Source: Hsuehochloa calcarea (lineage: Eukaryota; Streptophyta; Magnoliopsida; Poales; Poaceae). From it: a DNA stretch of 64,000 bases. The position numbers were made by a program, and so were the translations under genes. Under the pieces are notes generated by a model. The model searched no databases. It was not told the origin of the DNA and saw only the letters and a list, made by a program, of their open reading frames with translations. Shown here in pieces: positions 12,229-22,985 of the stretch; the stretch's first letter is position 1, and the number at the start of each line of letters is the position of its first letter. Where the stretch lies: contig CM070606.1 of assembly GCA_036346395.1 (NCBI GenBank), positions 16,912,915-16,976,914 of the forward strand, in the 5' to 3' direction.

Positions 12229-12547
12229 AATATTTGAGCTTTGGGGCTCAAGATGGCAATAAATGCATCATGACAGAAGAGCAATGATGCAAAAGTGTCA
12301 GTCTTTGGCAAGATGGTAATATTATTTCAAAGCAAGATATACTGGGAAAACTCGCAATAAATGAAAAAAACAGGCATTCTTTTATGTAGAAAATATGAGC
12401 TAGTAAACAACATCCAAATCCCAAAGATATGGTTCAATAAAAGGAATTAATAGTTGGCTTCATTTGGTTTGTTGTATCCGAGACAATCAAGCAAATATAC
12501 CATTTAATGGAGAGAATTAATTAATTATTCAACAAGTGTGTTCGCCT
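12229..12547. other. upstream region of the cysteine-rich gene candidate
   Basis: AT-rich and without a gene. It presumably includes the promoter of the locus that starts at 12654. No specific operator was recognised. Confidence 0.4.
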
Positions 12548-12556
12548 CTATATAAG
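12548..12556 (+). promoter_or_regulatory. TATA box of the cysteine-rich gene candidate
   Basis: CTATATAAG lies 98 bp before the ATG at 12654, in the usual position for a plant core promoter with a short leader. Confidence 0.55.
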
Positions 12557-12653
12557 CAAGGCACGCGCAATGCAACCATACACGTCGAAATGAAGAGGAA
12601 GAATTAGAAACACAAGGAAGAAAAATTAAGCAATAACTAGCCTCACCCTTCTC

Positions 12654-13201
12654 ATGACGCTTCACAAGGACTTGATGGCTCTTTTGGTCATGGCAATGAT
12701 GTTGTCATCCTGTCATGCATGTAAGCACTTCCTCAATTTCTTACAATGCATTTTTCTATTGCTGAAAGTAACCAATCCATCTTATTTAATTGAGAAAATC
12801 CTACATGCCATTGAAATATACTATGATCCTTCCCTACCAAAAAAAATTCGATTCCTTGTATACCAAAGCAAGTTTTTCTTTGTTTCTTTTCACGTCATTT
12901 TGCCACCTCTATTAGTGTGGTATGTAAGGATGGGCGGTGGGGCTCGTGGAAGGGATTGGGGTAAAGTTCTTCTTTGTTTAATTTGTGTGTACTAACTAAC
13001 GGGTTCTATATTGTGCACAGCCCGACCGACAAAGGAACGCTGTGGCGAAGCCCCACACTGCGTGCTCCAAACATGCCACTTGCTCGTGAGAATTTAGGTT
13101 ACCAACCGTTGTTAGCCTATTGCAAGGAGCAACATCTATGTTGCTGCAAATATTTTGTCCTTGCAAATGACGAAGTCGATGACAATGACCTTCATGCTTA
13201 A
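12654..13201 (+). CDS. small secreted cysteine-rich peptide gene candidate, possibly frameshifted
   Basis: Exon 1 (12654-12720) encodes 22 residues: a short polar start, then a hydrophobic core rich in Leu, Met, Ala and Val ending in S-S-C-H-A, which looks like a signal peptide with a cleavage site. It ends at GTAAGC. The intron 12721-13020 has a CTAAC branch-point pair (12991-13000) and ends TTGTGCACAG. Exon 2 then reads R-C-G-E-A-P-H-C and Q-T-C but stops at 13095-13097, giving about 47 residues. The overlapping +1 frame continues with Y-C-K-E-Q-H-L-C-C-C and an acidic tail to a stop at 13199-13201. Either a frameshift has split a longer cysteine-rich peptide or the short form is real. The pattern recalls secreted grass peptides of the defensin-like or embryo/endosperm peptide kind, but I cannot assign a family. 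Confidence 0.5.
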
Positions 13202-13271
13202 GCAATGTAACATAACTGATCGGTTTGCTCTTGCACGTGTCCACGTGCATTGATCCATTTGACGCAAACTC

Positions 13272-13277
13272 AATAAA
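13272..13277 (+). terminator. polyadenylation signal
   Basis: AATAAA lies about 70 bp after the last in-frame stop of the cysteine-rich candidate and is followed by a T-rich stretch, consistent with a plant 3' end. Confidence 0.45.
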
Positions 13278-14360
13278 CTTGTTTTTCTTACGAAGAAGTT
13301 CATTTCCCACTCTAGAAGGAGTGTTTTTTTAAAATTTCGAGTGCATTCTTTTTTAGCAGTAGAAGGAGTGCCCGTCATGAAGCGTTTCCTGCTCTTAGTT
13401 TATAGCTGTTCACAACCCAAAAATTGTTGACGAATGAAGAACGAAACCAAGGGGGAAAACCTCTTGAGATTGAACGGCAAGGCAAGTCAAACACCTACCA
13501 AATTTCTGGACCATACACGAAATGGCCTCGAAAGATCGAACATTCAATTGATCCCTAGTACGGTACTAGGGTTCGAATGCCAAGTACAAAATCTCACGAA
13601 GCCTAGCTAGCTCCAATCGCAAACCCGAAGATAATCCATAAGAAGAGCAAAACTACATGAATTACAAGCAAAGGAAACGAATACCAAATCCGCATTAACT
13701 CTAACGCTAGCCTATCGAACAAATTGTAGACAACCATAATAACAAACAAAACAAAAGAACGACACAATTTCCATGGTCGAACTAAAAACCAAAACAAAAT
13801 CATCCTAGCATGGTGAACCCAGAGATAGATGCGCTGCTTGAATCATTTCACACATACCTATCTAGGATTAGGGTTCGTACTGTTGGCGGTGTAGCATGTT
13901 TATTGTCTCCCCATCAGTTCGGACATATTGGCCGTCACCCTCTTGCCTCATCGTCGGGGATCCGTGGTGGCGGTGCCACTAGCCACACGTGGCAATTGAG
14001 GTTAACCAAAAGCTTCTAGAAGCCACGTGGAGGACGCTAGGAGAGCAACCCATCGCCACCGACGTAACAAGATGAAGTGGGTTATGACATGTGGAGCCTT
14101 GTAGTATGCGACAATGTACATGGATGAGCCTACGGGCTCTTTGTCCATGCCTAGAAACAAGCTGCCCGAGTCTAGGCAAAGATGAGCCTAATACATCAAA
14201 TATTAAAGGGAAAATTAAGGATTTACAGATAATAAAATCTTTATCTCAACTAAATGGAGGCTTCTCTAGTAGCCCTCACATTAATCCTAAGGTAAAACTT
14301 TCCATGTTAGGCCCAGAAAAGAAAAAAAGCTAGAAGTTTCCAATAATCCGAAAAAGAGAA
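13278..14360. other. intergenic, no gene recognised
   Basis: Short open frames only. A 9-bp perfect inverted repeat (CCCTAGTAC / GTACTAGGG) sits at 13553-13571. The rest shows no domain or repeat I can name. Confidence 0.4.
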
Positions 14361-15580
14361 AATTGCAACCATAAAAAAAAATTCTGCGTGGTATATCCTA
14401 AGGCCAGATGACATTGTGCAGTTTGCATGTGTACAACTAATAGGATGATACGCAAGCAGTAGTTTCCAACAGGGCTTCTACAAAATATTATTTTCTAGAT
14501 GGATTATGATTCGGTCACATACAAAAATCTATAGAGGCATAGGCATGAAAAATCCAAGAGGCTATCACGGTATCACCTGTCTCACATGAGCCGCACGTGT
14601 AACTCACGTCAGTTGACAAAGAAATATGTTCAATTCCAAAATTAAATTCTATGGCCAAACAACATATATAAAGTTTTGAAAATAAAATTGAAATGGATCA
14701 AATTCGTAATTATGAAAATTTGTAATTAAAACGATAGAAGAAATTTGGGAATACTTTAAATTGGAAATTAAATTAAATTTTACAATATGTAAATAAAATT
14801 TTGAAATATAACTAATTTTAAATTTTAATTAAAATAGGAATATGCATACAAATACAATTTCAAAAATTTAATCCGATAAGACCCAAATTCGGAATTACAA
14901 TTAATTCAGGAATTTATAAATTCAGAACTGAAAGTAAAAATTTATTTAATTTATGTATTGTTAATACTATAATAAAAAATTAATTCACAACTAGAATAAA
15001 TTCTGAAACATAACTAAAATAGAAAAATTAAATAAGGAATGCACAGAAATTCAAACTATGCACTAAATTAAACTTGTAAAGGAAATTAAACTCGGAACAA
15101 TAATTTCAATTCAGAATTAAATTAATTTTCTAAATGAAGTTGACTTTGATAATAAAGTCAAAATAGGAAAATTTGGTTCAAACTCTAAATAAATGGGTGT
15201 TACCACAAAATCTAAAATAAAAAATTGTTCTGACTATGTAAAGGTTAAAAAACTATACTTAAAGCATTCAAATTAAGTACTATCTCAGCATTCAAACCTA
15301 AATACCTCTATTAAATTTTTTTGTAAATATGGACCAAAAGTTTAATACAAAATATTTTTATTTGAAAATTCTAGGTAAACTTACATATATAAAAATTGAA
15401 CTTACCGAAAAATATTTTTCAAACCTTCAGACTTACGATGCTATCAAATTTTAATTATGTAGATTTCCTATATGTTTCATAAAGAAAAAAGTATGATATA
15501 TATAATGCTGTAATATGTGATGATCCATTATGTTCCAAAACCCTCATTAGGATTCACACTCATTCCTTCATATAAAAAAT
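14361..15580. other. very AT-rich intergenic block
   Basis: This block is dominated by A and T with stops in all frames and no gene. It ends at a hairpin typical of some transposon termini (15587-15604), so it could be the body of a degraded non-autonomous element. Confidence 0.4.
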
Positions 15581-15586
15581 ATGTAG

Positions 15587-15616
15587 CCCGTGCAGATGCA
15601 CGGGTCGATTAGTAGT
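15587..15616 (+). mobile_element. possible Helitron 3' end (hairpin)
   Basis: An 8-bp perfect stem CCCGTGCA / TGCACGGG with a 2-base loop is followed six bases later by TTAGTAG. Helitrons end with a GC-rich hairpin about ten bases before CTRR and insert between A and T. Here CTAG would have to have become TTAG, so this is a weak call, and no 5' TC end was found. Confidence 0.3.
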
Positions 15617-15840
15617 TACCAATAATTTCATTGCAATCGAGGAATTGCCACTTAGAAAAAAGCAGCCAATAAATGACATCTAAATATATGGTTTAAGGTC
15701 TGAATATAAACAACATTTGGTTAGATATGGTTCAGTGTACTTGCGATAGTCCAGCAAAGAAAATTTTAAAGCACTAGATATTTTCTCAAACTAATTGTTG
15801 TACTTTGGCCATCTAGTGGGTATGGTTGTGTGGATAATTT
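15617..15840. other. intergenic, nothing recognised
   Basis: No gene, repeat or regulatory site that I can support. Confidence 0.4.
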
Positions 15841-15895
15841 ACCTAAACAAGGGCCCATTTATTGCAGCCAGTCCATAAGGCCTATTAATGTAGTT

Positions 15896-15950
15896 TAGTC
15901 CCACATGATTTATTCTATCATAAAGGCACCCCATGTCTCCCTATATAATG
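15896..15950 (+). promoter_or_regulatory. promoter-like block (USE-like motif plus TATA box)
   Basis: TAGTCCCACATG resembles the plant snRNA upstream element (RTCCCACATCG), and CTATATAATG follows about 32 bp later, close to the Pol II snRNA spacing. The sequence after it is not a recognisable snRNA. GTCCCACAT plus TATA also occurs in the LTRs of some plant copia elements, so a solo LTR is an alternative. Confidence 0.3.
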
Positions 15951-16341
15951 GGGTAGGGGCTGCATATTGTACACCATCAAACATACAGGCAAAACATCAG
16001 TAATGTTGAGAGAAAAGCTTGGGACTACATCTTGTGTCTCATACTCTTCTTTCATATTATTAGGAAGAAGGAAGAAATTAGGGCTTGATGATCCATCTGT
16101 GTTCATCATCCCAATTTTGTGGGGATCTGATTAACCTTGCTTTGATCTTAAATTGGTGTCTATTAAAGGTTTAGGTTAGTTTGGTCATGGGAATTGGGCA
16201 TTTAGGGATGCCCTAGTTCGGTTAATTGTACTACAGAACATTGAGGGGAACTTTTTTGCTTCTTTTTTTAATTAGTTTTTTTTGGGCAGAGATCACCAGT
16301 CCCTTTCAAATTATAGATGATTTTTGTGAAGAATTTCAGGT
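15951..16341. other. possible transcribed non-coding stretch, no gene recognised
   Basis: Downstream of the promoter-like block. It has no open frame of note on the plus strand and contains T-rich runs at about 16253-16290. If the block upstream is a promoter, this would be its transcript or the rest of an LTR. Confidence 0.3.
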
Positions 16342-16416
16342 GTTCGATAAAAACCCAAGATATCTGTTCATTTCCAAACTCATTCGGACAAACAAAACCA
16401 ATTGAGGAATATAGAG
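16342..16416 (-). repeat. 75-bp inverted repeat, right arm
   Basis: Partner of 12154-12228 in reverse complement. It lies only about 20 bp before the CACTA element start, so the CACTA inserted just outside it. Confidence 0.6.
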
Positions 16417-16469
16417 AGTGGTAGCACATTCAACAAAACTACTACAGAATAAGCTATAGTGGACGCCTC

Positions 16470-16830
16470 ATCACAGATGGTTCTAAAGGAACCGTTTGTG
16501 TTGTACTATAACAGATTTCCCCCTTTGGAACTGTCTGTGATACGTGACTATCATATACGGTTTATGACTAGAATCATCTGTGATAATTCACAGATGGTTC
16601 CCTTTGGAACTGTCTGTAATACGTGACTATCATAGACGGGTTATGACTAGAACCATCTGTGATAATTCATAGACAGTTCTTAATAAGAACTGTTTGTGAT
16701 AATCGAGACATCACAGATGGTTCTTAATAATAACCGTATGTGAATTATCACGAGCGGTTCTAGTCATGAACCGTCTCGTGATAGTAACGTATCACGATGG
16801 TTTATTACTAGAATCGTCTATGATATGTAG
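16470..16830. repeat. CACTA subterminal repeat array
   Basis: At least seven degenerate copies of a GATGGTTC / GAACCGTCTGTGAT motif occur in both orientations and can fold back on one another. Two consecutive units of about 90 bp (starting near 16518 and 16607) are near-duplicates, sharing CCCTTTGGAACTGTCTGT and the following TACGTGACTATCATA segment. Confidence 0.75.
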
Positions 16831-16834
16831 GAAT

Positions 16835-16842
16835 TATAAATA
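16835..16842 (+). promoter_or_regulatory. TATA box of the CACTA transposase gene
   Basis: TATAAATA lies directly after the subterminal array and about 345 bp before the first ATG at 17188. The leader is rich in C and T, then in GGA repeats. A possible leader intron runs from AAGG/GTAACG near 17057 to GTGTGTAG near 17183. Confidence 0.55.
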
Positions 16843-17187
16843 CCAGGCCATCCCGACAAACCCCTGCCGCTACACCTCCATCCCTTCCCGTTTGAGCTGC
16901 CACCCCAGCTGCCTCCTCTCCCCCATTGTGCCACCTTAGAGAGGAAAAGGAAAGGATAAGAAGCTAAAGATAGGAGGAAGGGAGGAGGAGAGGAGGAAGA
17001 AAGGGAGGACGATCTCGCGGGATATTAATTTGGGATATTCATTATGAGATCCAAGGGTAACGATCTGTAACCCTTTATATTTGCTCTAGGTTAATCGCTA
17101 ATCAATTGTAGTATGTTTGGTCAATAGGAAGAGTACTTACGGTTTATTAATCTAATTTAACACTAATTTGTTATGTGTGTAGTGTAG

Positions 17188-17302
17188 ATGAACCGAAACT
17201 GGATGTACGGTGAGAACCGTGTGAGTGAAGAGTACATTAATGGCTTGTTTGCTTTTAGAAGAGCCTCCGAGCAGGATATGTTGAAGAAGGGGATAAAATT
17301 TA
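17188..17302 (+). pseudogene. CACTA TNP2-like protein, N-terminal fragment
   Basis: From the ATG at 17188 the frame reads M-N-R-N-W-M-Y, then E-E-Y-I-N-G-L-F-A-F and about twenty more residues. The N/D-R-x-W-M-Y start with a following Y-x-x-G-L/V-x-x-F is the signature of the transposase-associated domain at the N-terminus of plant CACTA TNP2 proteins. Only about 38 codons remain before element E interrupts the gene at 17303, where the LTR itself supplies an in-frame TAA. The protein would be non-functional. Confidence 0.7.
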
Positions 17303-17436
17303 TGTAATAGCCCAAATCCCTAAGTTGGATTAGTTAAGCATCGAATGTGCATTTGTGAAATTTTGAACTTTTAAAAACTTTTTGTGTAACCCATATATTG
17401 AGAATCCGGTGATATTTGAAGACTAGGATTTAGAAC
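17303..17436 (+). repeat. 5' LTR of element E, first segment
   Basis: These 134 bp match 48968-48981 joined to 58704-58821 in the 3' LTR. The last five bases (AGAAC, 17432-17436) are the target duplication of composite B. Confidence 0.88.
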
Positions 17437-18528
17437 TGTAACACCCTGGCTATTCGGAAGCTAAGATGTCACCCAAAACTATCAAACTACTAAGAATAGC
17501 ATTAAAGCTGGATTATACAGATTCAATCAACAATAATTTCTAAAGAATGACAATAAACGATCACCAGATTCATGGAAAAGAATGGATAAACAGATATAAT
17601 ACCACGAACAGTCAAGCAATACCAAAGTTGGATTATTACAAATCTGGAAATTTATTTAACCAGTTGGCTTGACTGAAAGGTAATAATAATTATTCTGGTT
17701 GGATAAAAGTGAAGTGTAGTGTGCCGAACTACCCCACCAAATCATCTTATCGTCCTCCTCAATTACCTAATTAAAACATACAAAGCAAGGTTGAGTCGAA
17801 GACTCAGCAAGTACTAAACAAGAATAATCAAGCATGGAGTGGACAACACAATTCAGTTGAATTACGAACAATTATTGGAACACATACATGTATGTATGGA
17901 ATGAATACATGAATGGATGAAATGTAAGAATGCATTGAAGGTATGGACTTATCGATCGCATATACTGGGGATAGCGAGTGATACACCGTCGGTGTTCATA
18001 AGCCCGTACTTCACAAAGCACGGACCCAATCACCGTATGAAGAACGTTTCATACGGGTGTCCAAGTTGCCACATTGGAATGGTGGTCAACACTACCCACA
18101 TTGGAATGGTGGTCAACACTACCCACATTGGAATGGTGGGTTTTCAAATGCCCATGCTGGAATTGATGGGTCTTTCAAATGCCCATACTGGAATTGATGG
18201 GACTTACCAAAAGAATCCACTTCCGTGGTCATAATGAATTTTATGAATGAACATGATGATTTCTCATGGTATGAATGAATATCACACATTAGTGAAAAAG
18301 ACACATGGCATTCAACAACATGTGTAAACAAGTATGAGTATGCATTCCCACACAACATAATATATCAAGAATGCCACACAAGTTAGTTGCATGTAATGGA
18401 ATGCAACAACTGAAATGAATGCTAATTCTTTAATCACAAGAATCATCTTCTTGAAATGAAATAAACATTAGGATGGATAGAAAAAGGCATTCACAATTTA
18501 TCCCAACATCAAGCAAACAATTGGAAAC
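17437..18528 (-). repeat. LTR B1, truncated outer LTR of composite B
   Basis: About 1.09 kb match the first part of LTR B2 (40805-41866), up to TTGGAAAC. Beyond that B1 jumps into interior-like sequence, so roughly 1.35 kb of LTR is missing, including the whole minus-strand promoter part. It contains three tandem copies of a roughly 28-bp CACATTGGAATGGTGGTCAA unit at about 18070-18140, where B2 has two. Confidence 0.82.
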
Positions 18529-20622
18529 TCAAACAAGAAAAGCTGTTAAGACCAAATCACATGAATCAGTTAAGAACCAATAAAGCTTTCCAACAAGCCA
18601 CTTGCTCAATCCAATCCCAGCTACTACATAAACCATGAACTCCAAAAGATCCCAGATGCAAAACTCGAAAAATTTCATTTGAGCGATACCATGAGTGGCG
18701 ATCAAATTACCTTCTTTCTATAGGAATCAACAACACACTACCAATCTATTGCTGATAATCTTACTAACATCCAGAATAATACACTGTTAATGAAAATTCA
18801 TCATAGTCTACTCTTCCATTGTAAAGCCCTTCAAAAACTGACCAAATTGTTACATACTACTTCATCATCCCATTCTCAAATTGAGAATCCACCAAAATTT
18901 TACAAACTCACTACAACAACAACTTTATTTTAGCAAAGATCTACTACACAAATCAAAATGTTATACCAAAACCCTTTCATTATGGACATGTTATCGTCTG
19001 ACAATTCCACTATCATGAAAGCATAAGCCACCAATTAAATCCCACAGTTCAAGTCTTATAGATGCTCAACACCAAACTTCAACACACAACTGTTGCACTC
19101 CAACCACTGTTGCTATCAACTGGCTTCATCAAGAAATCTAGATGCTACCTACTTTCTTTCCCAAATCACACGAATATTTGCAAACACATATTCAACCGTT
19201 CCACCTCATGTTCATAATTTGGTGCAAAATCACACTAAAACTTCTAGAATCAAAATCTTCCATCAACCAAAATTCTCAACAGCACTACAACCAAATTCAT
19301 CCCATCATTCTATAAAGAAGAGCTATCGAGAACTCCTCCCATAAAATTCTAGATCCACCGATCTTCTATCCCTTCAATCTTTTGTAGACAAATCCAACAA
19401 TTAATAATGGTAAGAAATATGTAGATCTAGCAAATATATATGATCACCAAGTATCTACAGATAAGATAACTCCAAGATTAATATCCACTAAGGCAATAAT
19501 CTAGCATCTCCAACTTTTCCTTCCCACACAATTAGATTAATCCATTGAGACCAAATAATCCAACAAGTTTAGCAAACGAAATAATTGTAACCATCAAACC
19601 AGTTCATCAATGTTCCACACTTCTTAATAACTCCTTTGACTCTATTTAGTATGGACATACTCTTAGTTACTATTCACCATGTAATTACCCTAAGACAATA
19701 TCAAATTAATCAACTTTACTTCCAAGGATCTTTGTTAAGGTCGACTATGCACCACACTACAGACCCAACTTAATAATTCATACCTTATTATTAAACTTCT
19801 ATGTTTACCACCTCTTGCTTAAACATAACAAGACATCACAAAACTATTTTAATACTTTCCTTCAGAAAAAAAGAGGCATTAAACTTCCACACTCCAAATG
19901 CTCTAAAAGAAACTTGTAGGGTCAAAACTTCTACATGTTAAAGGACTTGCCAAAAGACAATTTCCATTATCCAAAATACCAAGCGAAATAAAGAGCCACG
20001 AGTCCCAACAAGAAAGAAAGAACACCTATGAAAAGATCAAGCCTGCAAACTTACAACGCTTACGAGCAGCAAAAATAACTCAATAGTCAGGAGAACAAAT
20101 AATCGTTTTATGGAACCAATAAAGACCAATTGAAACCCATCAACTACAATGTAACCACTAACCCAAGAAAATTCATCAACCACCAGCAAGTAATTAGAAT
20201 AACCAACTGCAAACTTAAGGAAGACCACAACCTTTCCAAAGAAACTCATACACAACACCTTTAATTAGTTTACCCAAGGTAAAAACTTCACTATTCCCGT
20301 ACCATGAACAATGGTATAACTTGACCATACCCATGGCCACAACCATAAGCTCTACCTCTCGACATCAACCACAATCAACGACACATAATAAGTTCAAAGC
20401 TCAAAATCAAATCACGCATCAATAAACCACGTAACGGAAGCGTAAAATTGATACTCGCACCTCTCTCTAACCTACTGTGCACTAGTGTGTCAAATTTTAG
20501 ATTATTTAACCATTAGCCAATTTTAATTGATTTACTAAACCTAAAACAAATTTTAACAATTTTAGTTTTCCTAAGTTGTTAATCTATTCACCACGGACCT
20601 AAAGCCCGCTCTGATACCAATC
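18529..20622 (-). other. second interior of composite B, truncated, non-coding
   Basis: It is a diverged relative of the A and B interiors (for example 18575 on compared with 7220 on) and ends at a primer site beside LTR C. A minus-strand frame at 20037-20258 contains L-L-V-V-D-E-F, faintly like an integrase core, but this is too weak to call. It has no polypurine tract at its left end because the deletion that shortened LTR B1 removed it. Confidence 0.6.
20608..20619 (-). promoter_or_regulatory. primer binding site beside LTR C
   Basis: The minus strand reads TGGTATCAGAGC immediately inside LTR C, on its left, so LTR C acts as the 5' LTR of the left-hand interior. Confidence 0.82.
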
Positions 20623-22972
20623 AGAATAACACCCAAATTTCAACATTGAGCCTAGAATGTCACTAAACTACTCTAACTATCAAATTCAACATCATTTTAT
20701 GATAAATTACAGCAAGCATATCAACAATAAAACCTATCCACGAGTCAGAATAACACAAGCATAATACTATGACAATCATAGATAAATTAGACCTAGGAGC
20801 ATAGCAAAATAATAAACCAAGATTAACATAAACCAAGCATCTAAGGTTATTCAATACCATCATGTCCTAGATATAAATATCCATGTCATTCTAAAAGTTT
20901 CTCATGTCCAATGAATCAACTAATTGGGTGAAGTGCATGATTCCAAGTGCGCTAGCCCTTCCCGAGTAAACGTCATCAGTGGTCACCTAAAAACAACAAT
21001 AGAGCAAGAATGAGTTCAAGACTCAGCAAATACATAATAAATCCATAAACAATAGTTTATTAACCATAATCAAAGTTATCATCATCATCCATTTAGTTAA
21101 TGCCATTCTCATTCTCAAACAAACAAGTCATATTCCATATAGGTAAAGTTGCACAATTTAACAATCTACTCATATATGCGAATGCACCAACATGCTCATG
21201 GTCATATGCATCTCATCAGCTGATACCGGTATAGCGGAGTATTCACCCGTCGATGACACACTCTATCCTTCACTCCCGTGAAGTCCCCACCAAAGTAGGA
21301 TTTTATCTAGAGCTCTCCGGACTAGTCATGTATCTTTCTCACCGACCTCACCGGAATAGTTACATGACTTTCTCACCGACCTGGCTCATGCAATCCCTGT
21401 CATGATGAATGTAAATGATGCGATATCTTTATTTATTCATCAACATAGTCCATCTCATTAACTCAATATCTCCTCCTCATTATCTCAATATCATAATCTC
21501 ATTTACTCAAGGTCATCAATATCATGTATAAGAATAAGTTGAACAAAAGCATAATAAATAGCATGATAAGTAACAACAATGATCATGGTGAACAACCCGT
21601 TGTTCACCACTCTACCATGTACTTGCCTTTACTGGTTGCGATGCACGGTTTGGCTAGAAGATGGCAACAAGCACGACGCCTCCCCTACATTAAATACTCA
21701 AATTTCAATACAAGTTACAACATCATAAGACCAACAATCAATTGACATCGCTCCTACACGTCCCCCAAATCCGCAACGCTTCCTCGGTACCGAACAGTCA
21801 CCCCCTGCTGTCATGGTACTAAAAAGAGCGTGATTTTTGACTCAAAAGTCCGATCATGGCAAACCACCCAGTTCTGGATTCTTTATAAAATTCTCCACCT
21901 GTTCTTAGATTCCCGCGACTTCTAATTAAATCATCTAACCCCTCGTTTTTATCCCAGAAGACCGATCGGACAACTTCTGGACAGCGAGCCTTACTAAAAT
22001 CATAACTCGAAAATTACTCGTCCGCTCGACATGATTAAATTTTCTATAAAAAGATATCAAAATTGTCTACAATTAACTAGTAGATGACATTCCCAAAATT
22101 CACCATTAAGGTACCCGAATAAATCGTACAACAGAACAGCAGACTAAACAGATCCATTAATCGGCCCCTTAACAAGGAAATTCTAAAACCCTTTCTAATA
22201 TCTGAGTGAATTAACCAGATAGAGAAAAGAAACCAGATCGCTACCCACAAAAAAATTTGAGTTTTTTTGCTTCTCTTCTCCTAATCTTTTCTCTTCCGTT
22301 CCTTTTCTTGTTTGCTTTCTTTCCTTCTACCACTAATGAAACTTTCACGTAATCATACAAAATCAACAAGCCTTAATTACCTTAGTGGCAAGCAGCAAGC
22401 TCGCATGCAATAGAAGCAGCAGTCCTTTGGGCGAGAGCACAGCCTCGCAGCAGTCTTCACGCGGGGAGGGCCTCCACGCGGCTGCAGGCGTTCGGCCGTG
22501 GGCGTGCTTTGGGCAGCAGAGTTTCGGGCGCTAGCTTCCACGCGGCAGGCGTCTTTGCACATGCGCACAGCACACGAAAACGATGTGCGAAATATTTCAC
22601 CGCCGGCCAACGTCAGATGGCGTCGCACATGCAGCTTCACGTGGACGGCGCCGATACAGGCAGGAGACGGTTGGTGCAAGGAAACAATGGCGCCGAGCAA
22701 AGAATGCAATGCTTCACGCGACAGGCGAGAGCAAAGCAAAGCGGCGGCGGAAGAATAAATTTGGAGGCGGCTGCTGGAGGCGTGGCATGCGAAAGAAAGG
22801 AAATACTAGGGTGGCTAGGGTTTTTTTTTTTAGAATCCACTCTCCCAATAATCTAATTTATCTCGGTCCAAACTAGACCCTCCCTAAAACTTTCAAAACA
22901 ACATGTTTTCACATACCTTCTTTTATTTAATTACGCATAGGCCCTTAAGATGTTAATTTTCAGAATATTACA
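20623..22972 (-). repeat. LTR C, middle LTR of composite B
   Basis: This LTR of about 2.35 kb has GAGCCTAGAATG near its start and TTTTCAGAATATTACA at its end, which makes it a relative of the D and F LTRs, not of B1/B2. It has a TACCGGTATAGCG palindrome near 21224, a GAGT/ACTC hairpin near 21012, and a telobox complement at 22816-22823. The terminal TG is damaged (AGAATAACACCC). It has a primer site on one side and a polypurine tract on the other, as an internal LTR in a tandem array should. Confidence 0.8.
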
Positions 22973-22985
22973 TTCTACCCCCCTT
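22973..22985 (-). promoter_or_regulatory. polypurine tract beside LTR C
   Basis: The minus strand reads AAGGGGGGTAGAA next to LTR C. It shows that LTR C is also the 3' LTR for the right-hand interior. Confidence 0.82.

Larger units (their letters stand above)
16437..17302 (+). mobile_element. CACTA (En/Spm-like) DNA transposon, 5' end
   Basis: The start reads ACTACTACAGAA, one base off the CACTAC terminus of the superfamily. From about 16470 to 16830 are repeated, mutually inverted copies of motifs such as ACAGATGGTTC and GAACCGTCTGTGATA. This is the subterminal repeat array to which TNPA-like proteins bind in this superfamily. A TATA box, a pyrimidine-rich leader and the start of a TNP2-type reading frame follow. 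The element is cut at 17303 by LTR element E, and its remainder should lie to the right of E, outside the window. Confidence 0.75.

Noticed and set aside
13568..13582. GGTTCGAATGCC resembling a tRNA/SINE B box
   Set aside because: No A box at the right distance upstream and no cloverleaf can be drawn. It sits beside a simple inverted repeat.
13603..13803. Minus-strand hydrophobic frame of 66 codons
   Set aside because: AT-rich intergenic stretch with no promoter, homologue or start context.
20037..20258. Integrase-like V-V-D-E-F in the second B interior
   Set aside because: A single short motif in a 73-codon frame is not enough to call a domain. Kept only as a lead in the findings.
22377..22876. 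Overlapping frames of up to 120 codons at the right end of LTR C
   Set aside because: They occupy the GC-rich leader of an LTR, on both strands, with no domain. The same region in D and F gives different peptides.
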